Source: Sorangium aterium (GTDB lineage Bacteria; Myxococcota_A; Polyangia; Polyangiales; Polyangiaceae). Taken from it: 64,000 nucleotides of DNA. Shown piece after piece: positions 18,795 through 32,373 of the stretch (the stretch's first letter is position 1; every line of letters starts with the position of its first letter). The stretch lies in the NCBI RefSeq assembly GCF_028368935.1, contig NZ_JAQNDK010000003.1, positions 992,001 through 1,056,000 of the forward strand, read 5' to 3'. The position numbers and the translations under genes were made by a program. The notes beneath the pieces are model-generated. The model saw nothing but the letters and a program-made list of their open reading frames with translations. It was not told where the DNA came from and made no database searches.

Positions 18795-19176
18795 CTCGTT
18801 ACCTCTCGTTCCGGCATCATGATGGGCGACCCGCGGCCCGGGAGCGCTTGTACGGCGCTGTCGACTCCTCGACGCAACCCGTCGAGGTGGCAACCAGGAA
18901 CTCGCGCTTCGCGCCGCTCAGCTGGCTTCTGCGTCGAGCTCGTCGAGGTGAATGCAAGCGGCGATCCAGGGTGCGCGGCAGGACATCGAGCATCGCGCGG
19001 AGGCGCGCTGGGGTGGGCGTGTCAACAGGCGGTCGACACCGGTTGACGATTGGGTTGACGCGCGGGTGCTCCGCGCCGCTGAGCTCCGGGGGAGGGCGCG
19101 CATTGGGCGGGGGCGAGCCCACGATCGGCGTCCAGAGCCCGCCGAGCGCAGCGCCCGGCAGGCTGCGCCCTCCAGC
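18795..19176. other. Intergenic region upstream of the PL3 gene
   Basis: About 380 bases between the PL3 start and the VWA-type gene remnant. It holds the GTCAAC/GTTGAC cluster at 19021-19059 and the presumed PL3 promoter. No convincing open frame is present on either strand. Confidence 0.5.
19021..19059. repeat. GTCAAC/GTTGAC cluster, copy 4
   Basis: GTCAAC-aggcg-GTCGAC (19021-19037, one mismatch in the second arm) is followed by two direct GTTGAC half-sites at 19042-19047 and 19054-19059. The cluster lies about 230-265 bp upstream of the PL3 start. Confidence 0.5.
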
Positions 19177-19410
19177 TCAGAAGATCGGGTCGTCCTTGCA
19201 GCCGAAGATGACCTTGACCGAGCCGGCGCCGCTGCTCGCCACCTGCTCCCCACGCGGCGCCGTACAGCTTGATCGTCATCGTGTCTGGCCCCGTGTAGTT
19301 CCATCCACCCGTGCCTGTTGTGTCTTGCATGATCGATTGTTCCCCGACGAACACCCTGATGCTCTCAACATGATGCCTCCTGTAATCTGAATCCTGGCGA
19401 CGTCATCGCG
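19177..19410 (-). pseudogene. Decayed C-terminal remnant of a VWA-type lipoprotein gene
   Basis: Three minus-strand frame segments join into one plausible protein end: ARIQITGGI, then VESIRVFVGEQSIMQDTTG...GGWNYTGPDTMTIKLYGAA, then EQVASSGAGSVKVIFGCKDDPIF and a stop at 19179-19177. Deleting one G from the run near 19264 restores the last junction; a second shift lies near 19370. The pattern G-W-x-Y...P...T-x-I-x-L...AC parallels the C-terminus of the VWA lipoprotein encoded at 10460-11647. No N-terminal part is visible. Sequencing error could explain one shift but not the missing front. Confidence 0.5.
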
Positions 19411-19491
19411 AGCCCCGCTCCCGGACCTGCGCTCGATCCACGAACGGCGGCCACGAGCTGCGGGGCTCGGCGACGGCGCGGGCGACGGTTG

Positions 19492-20967
19492 CTATTCGAG
19501 CGCGTCGGCGAGGCGATCGAGCCAGCCCTCGATGTCCTCGGTCGGCGCGTCGAGCGGTCGCGAGGTCGGCGCTGCCGCCGGGTAGCCCCCTACCTCGTCT
19601 TGGCTGTTCACGAACATTCCGTCGCCGGACAGGACGTCTTCGACGATGCGCAGATCGACCTCGTCGCGGTCTCTGGGCCTCGCGCCCGCGTGCGCGAGCA
19701 CCGCGTCGAGGACCGACGCTGCGGGGAGCGCCACGAGGCCGTCGGGCCACGCGGGCTTCTCGGTGAGGACGATGATGTCCGGGGAGGCGATGGGCGCCGC
19801 TGCGCCGAGGGCGTCCACGGCGATGTTGTCCTCGAGGTAGGCGGATCCCAGCGAGTTGGTGCCGATCATGGGGAGGCCCGGCAAGGTGTTGGCGCCGTGC
19901 CGCATGTAGTTGCCGACGATGCTGACGCTCGGCGGCTCCGGCGTGACGCCCGAGCTCTCCCACTCCTTGAGGACGGGGCCGAGGCGCATCGCCCATTTGC
20001 CGGGGTTGTAGACGACGTTGTTCACGATCGCCCCGGTCGCGAACCCCTTGTACCAGGGGTTTCGTTCGTTGTTGTTGGCGTAGAGGTTGCCGACGACGGT
20101 GACGTCGGTGCAGTGGTCGTGCACGAGGGTGCCCATGGAATGAGAGCCCTTCTCGTGGATGGATTCGAGGAGCCCTTCGGCGATGATGTTGTTGCTGAGG
20201 GTGACGCGGCGCGAAGTGCCGTCGGGACCGTCGAAGCGGGGGCCCGAGACGGACAGGTTCTCGTCGACGCCCCACGCCACGGAGCAATGGTCGATCACGA
20301 TGTTGTACGCCGAGGCGCCGTCCGTCGTGACGTCGGGCTCGAACCCCGACGCAGGCGCAGCCCCGGCGTCGCCCATCCGGAAGCGGAGGTGCTGGATCCG
20401 CACGTCGTGCGTGCGGATCTTCATCCCGCCGCGGATCAGCGTGACGCCCGGCGAGGGCGCTGTCTGGCCGGCGATCGTGACGAACGGCTCGGTGATGTCG
20501 AGGCGCGTCTTGTTCAGGTCGATGATCCCGCCGACCTCGAACACGATCGTGCGCGGCCCCCGCGTCTCGATCGCCTCGCGCAACGATCCCGGGCCGTCGG
20601 CGTCGAGGTTCGTCACCTTGAGGATCGTACCCACGCCATCGACGGGTCCCGAGCCGCCGGCGCCGCCCGCCGAGCCGGTGGTGGCGGAGCCGCTGGTGCC
20701 GCCCGCGGAGCCGGTGGTGGCGGAGCCGCCGGTGCCGCCCGCGGAGCCGGTGGTGGCGGAGCCGCCTCCCGGCGCGCCGCCGGCTCCGGTCTGGGCGCCT
20801 GCAGTCGCGCCGCCGTGGCCGCCCGCGCCCGGAGTGTTACCTCCGGCGCCGCCCTGTCCGGCCGCTTCATCGCCTGGGCCAGGCGAGCTCGCTGCGCGGG
20901 AGCAACCGGCCAGGAACGTGCAACCCGTGCAACCGAGGAGGACGAACGAGAGGACGGCGGCCTTCAT
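19492..20967 (-). CDS. Secreted pectate lyase-like beta-helix protein (PL1-like)
   Basis: 491-residue lipoprotein. The signal (AAVLSFVLLGCTGC or later Cys) is followed by a Gly/Ala/Thr linker (about 30-135) containing three near-identical GSATTGSAGG repeats. The catalytic parallel beta-helix starts near VTNLDADGPGSLREAIE and shows PL1-like features: IVFEVGGIIDL, ITEPFVTIAGQTAPSPGVTL, NIVIDHCSVAWGVDENLS, NNIIAEGLLESIHEKGSHSMG and NPWYKG. The set is characteristic of bacterial PL1 pectate lyases resembling fungal and streptomycete enzymes. It is likely anchored at the cell surface, with the linker extending the domain. The exact substrate is inferred from the neighbouring pectinolytic genes. 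Confidence 0.85.
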   Translation of the reverse strand: MKAAVLSFVLLGCTGCTFLAGCSRAASSPGPGDEAAGQGGAGGNTPGAGGHGGATAGAQTGAGGAPGGGSATTGSAGGTGGSATTGSAGGTSGSATTGSAGGAGGSGPVDGVGTILKVTNLDADGPGSLREAIETRGPRTIVFEVGGIIDLNKTRLDITEPFVTIAGQTAPSPGVTLIRGGMKIRTHDVRIQHLRFRMGDAGAAPASGFEPDVTTDGASAYNIVIDHCSVAWGVDENLSVSGPRFDGPDGTSRRVTLSNNIIAEGLLESIHEKGSHSMGTLVHDHCTDVTVVGNLYANNNERNPWYKGFATGAIVNNVVYNPGKWAMRLGPVLKEWESSGVTPEPPSVSIVGNYMRHGANTLPGLPMIGTNSLGSAYLEDNIAVDALGAAAPIASPDIIVLTEKPAWPDGLVALPAASVLDAVLAHAGARPRDRDEVDLRIVEDVLSGDGMFVNSQDEVGGYPAAAPTSRPLDAPTEDIEGWLDRLADALE

Positions 20968-21298
20968 GAGATGATTCCTTTCGAATCGAGAGAACTCGCG
21001 TGGGCGCTGAAGGCGCCGCGCTCCCGCGGGCGACAACGGCGCATGGCGCGGCTCACCGTCGTTGCGCTGGATGCACGCACGAGGCGACTCGAGCCCAGCC
21101 CGTCGCGCAGTCCGGGTCGCGCGTGAGGTGGCGGCCGCCGAACCAGGCCGGCGCCGCGCCTCCTCCGCGCGCCGCGAGACCAGCAACGACAATGCCATTT
21201 GCCCGGACCCGCCTGCCGACGGCTCACGTGTGTGGCTGGGGGCTGCGCAGCGCTCGTGGCGTGGACATCCTCATCGCGGCGCGTCGTGGCGCCGCGAC

Positions 21299-21315
21299 GT
21301 CAACCCCGGGTTGAC
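21299..21315. repeat. GTCAAC-N5-GTTGAC palindrome, copy 5
   Basis: Perfect arms with spacer cccgg, immediately followed by a CTTGAC half-site. The next copy starts 44 bp further on (centre to centre), about four helical turns, so the two sites may lie on the same DNA face. Confidence 0.6.
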
Positions 21316-21342
21316 GTGCTTGACAGCAAGGACGGCTCCCGT

Positions 21343-21359
21343 GTCAACCGCGTGTTGAC
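21343..21359. repeat. GTCAAC-N5-GTTGAC palindrome, copy 6
   Basis: Perfect arms with spacer cgcgt, 33 bp beyond the 3' end of the Pro-rich protein gene, whose stop is at 21392. Forms a pair with the copy at 21299. Confidence 0.6.
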
Positions 21360-21391
21360 CGGCAGCCGTCTGCCGCGAGCTTCGCCGGCGC

Positions 21392-22186
21392 TCAGCCCTT
21401 CCAGCCGGGCGGCGGCTTGGCGAAGCCGGTCTCGGCGGGGAAGGGGCTGGCGGTCTCGCGCTGGTGCAGCCCGTCCACGTCGATGCCGAGCGCCCTCAGC
21501 CCGTCGCGCTGCTCGTAGCGGATCACCAGCACGGCGGCGGGCTTGGGTGTCGCCCGGGTGAACTGCGTCGACGTGATGCGCGACTCGCGCCGCTCGCCGA
21601 ACGTCGTGCCGAGTCCCTTCGGCGCCGCGGGGGCCGGCGCGGCGCCCGGCGCGGGGGCTGGCGGCGGAGCAGCAGGCGCGGGCGCGGGCGGTCCAAACCC
21701 CGGAGCCGGCGGCGGCAGTCCACCGCCCTGCGGCCCGCCGAACGCCGGCGGGGGCGGCGCGAAGGGCGGCGGGGGTGGCGGCGGCGGGGGCGCGAATTCC
21801 TCGAACACCGCCAGGCCGATGACACCCACGTTGCGGGGCTTGCCGATCTGCGCGGCGTACGACTGCTCGATGCTCCCGAACCGGAACGTCGCGACCTCGG
21901 TGTGGCTGATGCGAAACCCGGTGAAATCGAACGACTCGTGCGCCCTGATCACCAGGCCGCGGGCGTCGAATGACGCGTCCTTGCCGCTCTGCACGTCGAG
22001 GCCGTCGACCGTGGGCACCACCTCGACGCGCGCGCCCGTCAGGTTCCGCACGCGCAGCGCATAGCGCTGGCCCGACCGCCCCTCGACATAGGTCGTCTCT
22101 CGATGGACAAACTCCCGCGTCGGCGTGAGCGCGCCGCCCTCCTCGACGAGCAGCTCCACCTCGACGATCCCCTTCAGGTCTCGCAT
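21392..22186 (-). CDS. Pro-rich protein of unknown function
   Basis: 264 residues. The N-terminal about 145 residues form a compact domain with RYALRVRNLTGARVEVVPTVDGLDV, ISHTEVATFRFG and SYAAQIGKPRNVGVIGLAVFEE. I recall similar segments in uncharacterised bacterial proteins but cannot name a family. A poly-Pro/Gly/Ala stretch follows (nine prolines in a row), then a C-terminal section with TTFGERRESRITSTQFTRA and YEQRDGLRALGIDV. No signal peptide or membrane helix is seen. The ATG at 22186 is preferred over an upstream one because a GAAGAGG stretch precedes it. Divergent from the TopB-RecQ gene. Confidence 0.7.
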   Translation of the reverse strand: MRDLKGIVEVELLVEEGGALTPTREFVHRETTYVEGRSGQRYALRVRNLTGARVEVVPTVDGLDVQSGKDASFDARGLVIRAHESFDFTGFRISHTEVATFRFGSIEQSYAAQIGKPRNVGVIGLAVFEEFAPPPPPPPPPFAPPPPAFGGPQGGGLPPPAPGFGPPAPAPAAPPPAPAPGAAPAPAAPKGLGTTFGERRESRITSTQFTRATPKPAAVLVIRYEQRDGLRALGIDVDGLHQRETASPFPAETGFAKPPPGWKG

Positions 22187-22416
22187 CTCGATGCCCCTCT
22201 TCCTGAGCCGTCGCGCGCCCTCGCGCGGCGGCGAGCGTCCAGACACTACGTGAACCCGCTGGGCGCCAGCGTGTCAAGGCGCCGGGCGGGCGCGGGCCTC
22301 GCTGCCCGCTCGCTTCCCCATACCGCCCGCCCGCGGCTCGCGCTATCAACGCACCTGCGCGAGGCGCGGACGACGCCCGCCGCTCGCAGTCCTCGCATGT
22401 TTCGCATGGTCGCCGC

Positions 22417-26832
<4,416 letters not shown>

Positions 26833-26850
26833 GTGGCGCGCGGGCGGCGC

Positions 26851-26979
26851 TCAGCGGAAGACGCCGAAGTGGCCGAGCACCCACCAGAGCAGGACGAAGA
26901 TGAGGATGGTGCTGAAGCACCCGCCGCCGAGCTTCTTCGCGCCGTAGCCTGCCGCGATCCCACGCAGAATCTTGCTCAT
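26851..26979 (-). CDS. Small single-pass membrane protein
   Basis: 42 residues: a basic, Gly-rich N-terminus (RGIAAGYGAKKLGGG) followed by one strong membrane helix (FSTILIFVLLWWVLGHFGVF) ending in a single Arg. A perfect GGAGG lies 6 bp before the ATG, which supports translation. I recall similar short proteins (KILRGIAAGYGAKK-like) in other Proteobacteria, but no function is established. It is convergent with the TopB-RecQ gene, 18 bp apart. Confidence 0.7.
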   Translation of the reverse strand: MSKILRGIAAGYGAKKLGGGCFSTILIFVLLWWVLGHFGVFR

Positions 26980-27224
26980 CGAATGACCTCCGGCCCCGTG
27001 TCGGGGTGCTCGATGAGCGAAGCAACGTGGGTGCCACACCCTGCGGGCTCCGGCGGGGCGAGATGTTCCCGTGGAGAGGCGATGACTTGGCTTGCAGGGC
27101 GGCAAGCACAGCGGCGTACGCGCCACAGTGGGGCGTTTCGCGACGACCTAACCGCGCGAGCTGCGCGAAGCGTTACGGTTGCTGCGGCGCGAGGTACCGA
27201 GCGCTGCCCGTTCCCGGAGCAACA

Positions 27225-28910
27225 TCACCGGCCCAGCTTCGCGATGACGAGGCGCGTCCGGTCCCCGTCGCTGGTGCCGGGTAGCGGTCCCGTGCCGAAG
27301 TCGGCGTGCGGAGCGGTGGTCGTGCCCGCGATGAGCGTCTCGCCGTCCGGTGAGGTGGCGACCACGCGCAGCATGTCTTCGCCCGTGTTCTCCGTGAGGT
27401 GATTCCATAGGAGCTCTGCATCGGGCGTGAACTTGGCGACGAAGGCGTTCTGACGTCCCTGTGCTTTCAATGGGCCGTTGCCGAAGTCGATCTCGCCCTC
27501 GGCAGTGCCGACAACAACGAGATTACCATAAGGATCCCGAGTGACTCCAAATGCGTGCTGTTCGCTGGCAGCCTCTCCGAACCCGCGCAACCATCGGGGC
27601 ATCCCGGTCGCCTCTAGCTGCAGCACGAAGACGTTGCTGTCGGTTCCGGCTCCTCCGGTTACTGTGTGCTCGCCAATCTGCATCTTCTGAGAAAACGAGC
27701 CCACTATCACAGGACGGCTTGACAGATCCACCGTGATGCCCATCGGATGTGCGGGGCCTGAGCCAGGCCCGTTGAACGCTCTGGCCCACACGGGCTTCCC
27801 GGCCGATGTCAGCTTGACGACAAATTGGGTGCCATTGACTCGGAGCGGCACATTGTCAGTGCCGAAATTGATCGTCTCCTCCGACCAGCCGAGGAAGAAG
27901 ATGTTCTTCGAGCTATCGACCGCAACAGCAGTGGCAGCTTCATACCATGACGAGCCATTGAACGTGCGCACCCAGTAGCCCGGTCCGCTCACGCGCCCGT
28001 TGGCACCGTCGAGCTTCGCCACGAGGATGTCCTCGCCGTCGGGCGTGATCGGTCCCTCACCAAGATCGATGGGCAGGCTGAATCTCCCCGTGACGATGAT
28101 GTCGTCGCTCGAGTCAATGGCGATTCCGGTGAGTGTGCCGCGGCCTCCCAAGCCTTTGCTCCAAACATGCTCGCCCGATGCGTCAAGTCGGACGATGAAC
28201 GGACCCTCCGGAAGCGGTCCACCGCCGAAGTCAACTCCCCCCTGAGGGCTCTCGCCGATCAGAACTGGGTTTCCCTTGGAGTCGATGGCAAGGTCCGTGA
28301 CACCGTCCACGCCGAAATCGCCGAACTTCTTCGCCCAGAGAGGGACGCCGGCCGGGCTCAGCTTGAGGATCAGCACATCGCTCACCTCACTCGCAGAGGA
28401 GAAGGATTCCTCTGCGATCGTGATCGTCCCTGAAAGGCCTGCGCTGACGAACACGTTTCCCTCAGCGTCACTCTCAACGGCCAAAGGCCAGGCGCTGCCA
28501 TGTTGCTCGAACCCGGTTGCCCAGACGATGCATTCGAATCCATCGCAGTTCTCGTCGTCCGCGGCATCGCAGCGCTCCACCGCGGGGACGACCTCGCCCT
28601 CACAGGCGGCCCAGGTCCCGTCGGCGCCGCAGGTACGCGTTCCCTCCCGGCACGCGCCCCTGTTCCTGGTGCCCAGTGGGCCGGCGTAGCACACCTCCGA
28701 AGCGTCCGGCGTGCACGTGGGCGCCTCCTCCTCAGCGCCTCCCGCGCCGCCGGCGCCCATGGGGTGAGCACCCCCCAGACCGCCGGCACCCGTGCCGCCC
28801 GGCGCCTGGTCGGAGAACTCGTCGAGACCGAGGAACTGCGCGCACCCGCTGGCGCACAGGCCCAGACCGAGGAGGGAAGCGAGCGCGGAAGGTCGTACTT
28901 GTCGTTGCAT
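27225..28910 (-). CDS. Beta-propeller-like repeat lipoprotein (SBBP/delta-60 type)
   Basis: 561 residues. The signal ends at a lipobox (LGLGLCASGC). A Gly/Ala linker precedes a Cys-rich segment (CTPDASEVCYAGPLGTRNRGACREGTRTC...CDAADDENCDG), a motif common in myxobacterial surface proteins. The rest is a series of about 50-residue repeats of the type F..G.VDFG.G.L...G....FV.KLDASG...W...G, with internal G-x-x-x-D-x-x-G-N-x-x-V/I motifs, typical of SBBP-like beta-propellers. Likely on the outer surface; the ligand is unknown. GC content and codon use are slightly lower than in its neighbours in the repeat part. Confidence 0.8.
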   Translation of the reverse strand: MQRQVRPSALASLLGLGLCASGCAQFLGLDEFSDQAPGGTGAGGLGGAHPMGAGGAGGAEEEAPTCTPDASEVCYAGPLGTRNRGACREGTRTCGADGTWAACEGEVVPAVERCDAADDENCDGFECIVWATGFEQHGSAWPLAVESDAEGNVFVSAGLSGTITIAEESFSSASEVSDVLILKLSPAGVPLWAKKFGDFGVDGVTDLAIDSKGNPVLIGESPQGGVDFGGGPLPEGPFIVRLDASGEHVWSKGLGGRGTLTGIAIDSSDDIIVTGRFSLPIDLGEGPITPDGEDILVAKLDGANGRVSGPGYWVRTFNGSSWYEAATAVAVDSSKNIFFLGWSEETINFGTDNVPLRVNGTQFVVKLTSAGKPVWARAFNGPGSGPAHPMGITVDLSSRPVIVGSFSQKMQIGEHTVTGGAGTDSNVFVLQLEATGMPRWLRGFGEAASEQHAFGVTRDPYGNLVVVGTAEGEIDFGNGPLKAQGRQNAFVAKFTPDAELLWNHLTENTGEDMLRVVATSPDGETLIAGTTTAPHADFGTGPLPGTSDGDRTRLVIAKLGR

Positions 28911-29032
28911 GGGCTTGTGCGCGCCCGGAAGCCGCAAGGCGAGGTTCCCGACGCTAGCGCGGAGGATATCACACTGACGGAGCGCGCAGGAGCCTGGTTT
29001 CGATCATCGCCGGGACGAGCCGGGCTCTCGTC

Positions 29033-29851
29033 CTAGCCTCGGACGCCTCGCGCCCGAGCGCCATAGCCGAGGACCGAGAGCCCTATTCGTGCCGAGAGCC
29101 GGCGTAGCGCCGCGCGAGGGAGGATGCGCGAGAGCTGGGCCGTGGCCTTGCTCAATGCGGTCGGGATGGCGACCACGTTGCCGCGCTCGGCCGCCGCGAT
29201 GGCGTAGGCCGCGCAGCCCTCGGCCGTGAGCTCGAACGGCAGCTTTCTGCGCGGCACGCCGGGCGCGCCTACGTCGAAGATCTCCGTGGTCACCGGCCCT
29301 GGGCACAGCGCTGTCACCGTGACGCCGGTTCCCTCGAGCTCCACGGCCAGGCTCTCCGAGAGCGAAAGTACGAACGCCTTGGTCGCTCCATACACCGCAT
29401 GTCCCGGGGTCGGTTGGAACGCGGCGAGCGACGCGACGTTGAGCACGCGCCCTCCGCCGCGGGCCACCAGGTCGGGGACGATCGCCGCGCAGAGCGCGAC
29501 GACGCTCTCGCAGTTGAGTCGCACCAGCATCGCCAGCGCCGCCGGGTCGCCCTCCAGAAAGGGTCCGAGCCGCGTCGTTCCCGCGTTGTTGACCAGCCAG
29601 GCCGCGCCGCCCAGCTCGCGCGCCCGATCCCGCACGCGGAGGGCTGCGCCCTCGGTGGTGACGTCGAGCTCGAGCGGGTGAATGGGCGCGTGCCCGGCGG
29701 CGCCCGCCTGCGCGGAGAGCTCCTCCAGCCGGTGCGCCCGCCGGCCGATGGCGAGCACCGGCTGCCCGCGCGCCGAGAGCTGCCGTGCGATCTCCGCGCC
29801 GATGCCGGACGAGGCGCCTGTGACGATGGCGAGGCCCGAGGTCATGATCAT
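29033..29851 (-). CDS. Short-chain dehydrogenase/reductase
   Basis: 272 residues. N-terminal Rossmann motif VTGASSGIG, NNAG, then NVASLAAFQPTPGHAVYGATKAF with the catalytic Ser-Tyr-Lys set, and LCPGPVTTEIFDVG. It resembles the DltE/YqjQ-like reductase group (SDR_c) with a C-terminal extension rich in Arg/Leu (SRILPRAALRRLSARIGL) that may contact membranes. Two candidate ATGs, six bases apart, lie at the start (29851 and 29845). The substrate cannot be inferred from context; the neighbours are unrelated. Confidence 0.85.
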   Translation of the reverse strand: MIMTSGLAIVTGASSGIGAEIARQLSARGQPVLAIGRRAHRLEELSAQAGAAGHAPIHPLELDVTTEGAALRVRDRARELGGAAWLVNNAGTTRLGPFLEGDPAALAMLVRLNCESVVALCAAIVPDLVARGGGRVLNVASLAAFQPTPGHAVYGATKAFVLSLSESLAVELEGTGVTVTALCPGPVTTEIFDVGAPGVPRRKLPFELTAEGCAAYAIAAAERGNVVAIPTALSKATAQLSRILPRAALRRLSARIGLSVLGYGARARGVRG

Positions 29852-30282
29852 GGACGCTATCCTTTACGCCGCGCCGCCCTTGATCGCGAGCGGGCTGTTG
29901 GCCCTGGCGTACGGGCGCGCCACGGCCGTTACCGCCGGACTGCTCGCCGCACCGCGCCACGACGATCAGAACGCCATGGGTGCGTCATCCAGCACGGGCG
30001 GCCCCCCGACGCCGCGCGAGAGGTCGATTTCGTGGCGTTCTTGTCACAGTGGCTCATGCCGCCCACCGCGGCGCGGTCGATCGCCCGCGCGGTTCGCCGG
30101 CCGTCCCACACGCAGGGGACGTCGGAGCATCGGGTGGTAGAGGACCGTCCCCTACATCAGGAGCGGGCGTTTTGCCGCCTTCTTCTTGCAGAACGCTGCG
30201 CGCAGCGGCTAGCCTGTGAAGCGTGCTTTCGACTTCGGGTGCTGAGGACCCGCGGGCAGCGCAGCGGACCCGCGAGCGAGTC
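29852..30282. other. Intergenic region before traA
   Basis: About 430 bases between the SDR start and the traA ATG. A weak plus-strand open frame near 29843-30140 begins with a hydrophobic stretch (AILYAAPPLIASGLLALAYG) but then turns Arg/Ser-rich and overlaps the SDR start, so it is not called. The traA promoter should lie here; no clear motif is seen. Confidence 0.5.
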
Positions 30283-32373
30283 ATGCGCATTCGATGCGTC
30301 GAGCTGGCCACGGCCGCCCTGTGTGCGCTGTTGCCGTTGCCCGTGCATGCGCAGGTGGAGAAGCCGACGCCGCAGCCGGTCGTCGTTTCGGCGCCCGCTC
30401 TTGAGGAGCTGCCGGAGGTCGAGGGCACCGGGCTCTGCGCCGCGTCGGTCATCCCGAGCGGGCCGCAAGAGACGCCGGCAAACCTCTTTATGAACGACTT
30501 CATAGGAGGAACCAATAAACTCATCGACGATCACAAGGAAGATCGCCTCGAGTACACCATTCGAACGCTCCTTGATCTGAGCAACAACAACGCCGCCGAC
30601 GAGGACCCCGGCGACGAGGACGCCCCGCGGAGTTTCGGCGACTTCAGGCCGATGTCGCCGGATTGCGGGATCGGCGGCTGCAGCTTCCCGTGGGACGATC
30701 GCCCTGACCGTACGAAAATCGTCTATGGCTCCCGTATTCGCGGGTTTCTGGCCGTCACGGAGGAGCTCGTCCGCAAGCCGGTCCATTTCGGCCTGTACGC
30801 CGACGATGCCGTGAGCCTCGCGTTTTACGATGCCGTCACGAGCGAGAAGGTGGTCCTTCTCCAGCCGGCGGAGCTCGGCCTGCCGGTCTGGCGCCTCACG
30901 AACACCGTCACCTTCGACAAGCCAGGCCTGTACCCGCTCGAGATCAACTACGCGGAGATCGCCGAGCACGCGGCGCTCGAGATGTCCTATCTCGTCGGGG
31001 AGTTCGATGACTTCCACCGCGCTGCTGAAGTGGATCCCGTGAAGCTGAACGAGAACGGCTTCACCGTCTTCCGGCCGGCGCAGTTCTTCCAGACGCTGGC
31101 CGGCTCGCCGTCGTTCCCGGATCTGGACCAGTGCCAGCAGTGCGAGCGCAGGTTCGTCGGCCTGCCCAACAACAACGGCTGTCCTGGGAGCTACTACTGC
31201 AACGAGGCCGCCCTCTGCGCCCCGTGCGACACGGCGCTCCACTGCGGCGAGTCGTGCTCGCGCTGCCTGAACGACACGCCGTTCTGCATCGATCTCAACG
31301 GCAGCCGCGCGTGCGCCGAGTGCCGCACCAGCGAGGACTGCCGCGACGGCTTCGTCTGCGACCCCGAGTCGCACGAATGCAAGGAGGAGTACGAGTGCAA
31401 CATCGACCCGGACTGCCCGCGGGGCGAGATCTGCGTCGAGCACTCCTGCGTCCCGTGCGACACGGCCGATCGGTGCGCCGGCAACTCCTGCAACTGCTGT
31501 CCGAACGGCATCAGCGGCGCCCAGATGAACTGCGCCGCGGTCGAGCCGGGCGGCGTCGCGATGTGCGTCGAGTGCCTCGTCGACGACGAGTGCCCCGACG
31601 GCAAGAAGTGCCACACCCCGACGGGCCACTGCGTCGACGAGATTCCGAGCAACGCGCAGCCGAACTGCTGCGGTGAGGGCTGCGTCGACTGCATGCACCC
31701 CGAGGACCCGAACGACCCGCAGTCGCCCCCGGTGCCGTTCTGCCTCCCCGGGCCCGTCGGGACGGCGTGCGCCGCGTGCCGCAACGACATGGATTGCGCC
31801 GACGGCCAGTACTGCCTGAGCGGCGAGTGCAAGGAGTGCGTCAAGGATCGGCGCTGCGGGCCGCGCTGCGAGAGCTGCGGCGGCGACACGCCGTTCTGCT
31901 TCGGACAGTTCTCCGAGGTCGCGGTCTGCGTGCGCTGCACGTCGGACGAGCAGTGCGCCGGCACGACCTGCAACCGCGAGACCCACGAGTGCGACCCGGG
32001 GTGCATGGCGACCTGCGCCGAGGACACGCCGCACTGCGACGGCGAAAAGTGCGTCGAGTGCTACGCCGACACGCAGTGTCCGTGCGGCAACACCTGCGAC
32101 CTCGCGACGAACACCTGCGACGTCTCCTGCAAGTCGAACCTGGACTGCCTCGGCAACGAGCACTGCCGCTGGACCGACGAGGCGGACGCCAAGGAGTGCG
32201 CGCTCGGCCCGATGCCCGACAACGTCGCGTGCGGCGGCACCCTCGCCGAGATCTGCAGCGTATCGGTCGTCGGCCAGAAGGGCGCCGATCCGCGGGCCGC
32301 CGGGCTCGTCGCCCTCGCAGCGCTGGCGCTGCTCGAGCGAAAGCGCCGCCGGCGCAGCGGAGGTGCCTCGTGA
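30283..32373 (+). CDS. traA: TraA-like outer-membrane exchange receptor
   Basis: 696 residues. A signal peptide ([23 protein letters not shown]) is followed by a PA14-like domain (about 140-265; [42 protein letters not shown]). A long Cys-rich region of repeated knots follows ([44 protein letters not shown]), up to about residue 650. The end has a Cys, a hydrophobic stretch ([12 protein letters not shown]) and KRKRRRR, a MYXO-CTERM-like anchoring tail. This PA14/Cys-rich/MYXO-CTERM order is that of TraA, the polymorphic kin-recognition receptor of Myxococcus. The next gene overlaps by four bases and encodes a TraB-like partner. Assignment is by architecture, not alignment. Confidence 0.8.
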   Translation: MRIRCVELATAALCALLPLPVHAQVEKPTPQPVVVSAPALEELPEVEGTGLCAASVIPSGPQETPANLFMNDFIGGTNKLIDDHKEDRLEYTIRTLLDLSNNNAADEDPGDEDAPRSFGDFRPMSPDCGIGGCSFPWDDRPDRTKIVYGSRIRGFLAVTEELVRKPVHFGLYADDAVSLAFYDAVTSEKVVLLQPAELGLPVWRLTNTVTFDKPGLYPLEINYAEIAEHAALEMSYLVGEFDDFHRAAEVDPVKLNENGFTVFRPAQFFQTLAGSPSFPDLDQCQQCERRFVGLPNNNGCPGSYYCNEAALCAPCDTALHCGESCSRCLNDTPFCIDLNGSRACAECRTSEDCRDGFVCDPESHECKEEYECNIDPDCPRGEICVEHSCVPCDTADRCAGNSCNCCPNGISGAQMNCAAVEPGGVAMCVECLVDDECPDGKKCHTPTGHCVDEIPSNAQPNCCGEGCVDCMHPEDPNDPQSPPVPFCLPGPVGTACAACRNDMDCADGQYCLSGECKECVKDRRCGPRCESCGGDTPFCFGQFSEVAVCVRCTSDEQCAGTTCNRETHECDPGCMATCAEDTPHCDGEKCVECYADTQCPCGNTCDLATNTCDVSCKSNLDCLGNEHCRWTDEADAKECALGPMPDNVACGGTLAEICSVSVVGQKGADPRAAGLVALAALALLERKRRRRSGGAS

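Larger units (their letters stand above)
20968..21391. other. Intergenic region with two palindromes
   Basis: About 420 bases upstream of the PL1-like gene and downstream of a minus-strand hypothetical gene. It contains the two perfect GTCAAC-N5-GTTGAC palindromes at 21299 and 21343. Short open frames here show no protein-like composition or signature. Confidence 0.5.

Noticed and set aside
29843-30140. A plus-strand frame starting with a hydrophobic segment, overlapping the SDR start
   Set aside because: After about 25 hydrophobic residues it becomes Arg/Ser-rich with no known pattern, overlaps a solid gene and lacks a ribosome site.
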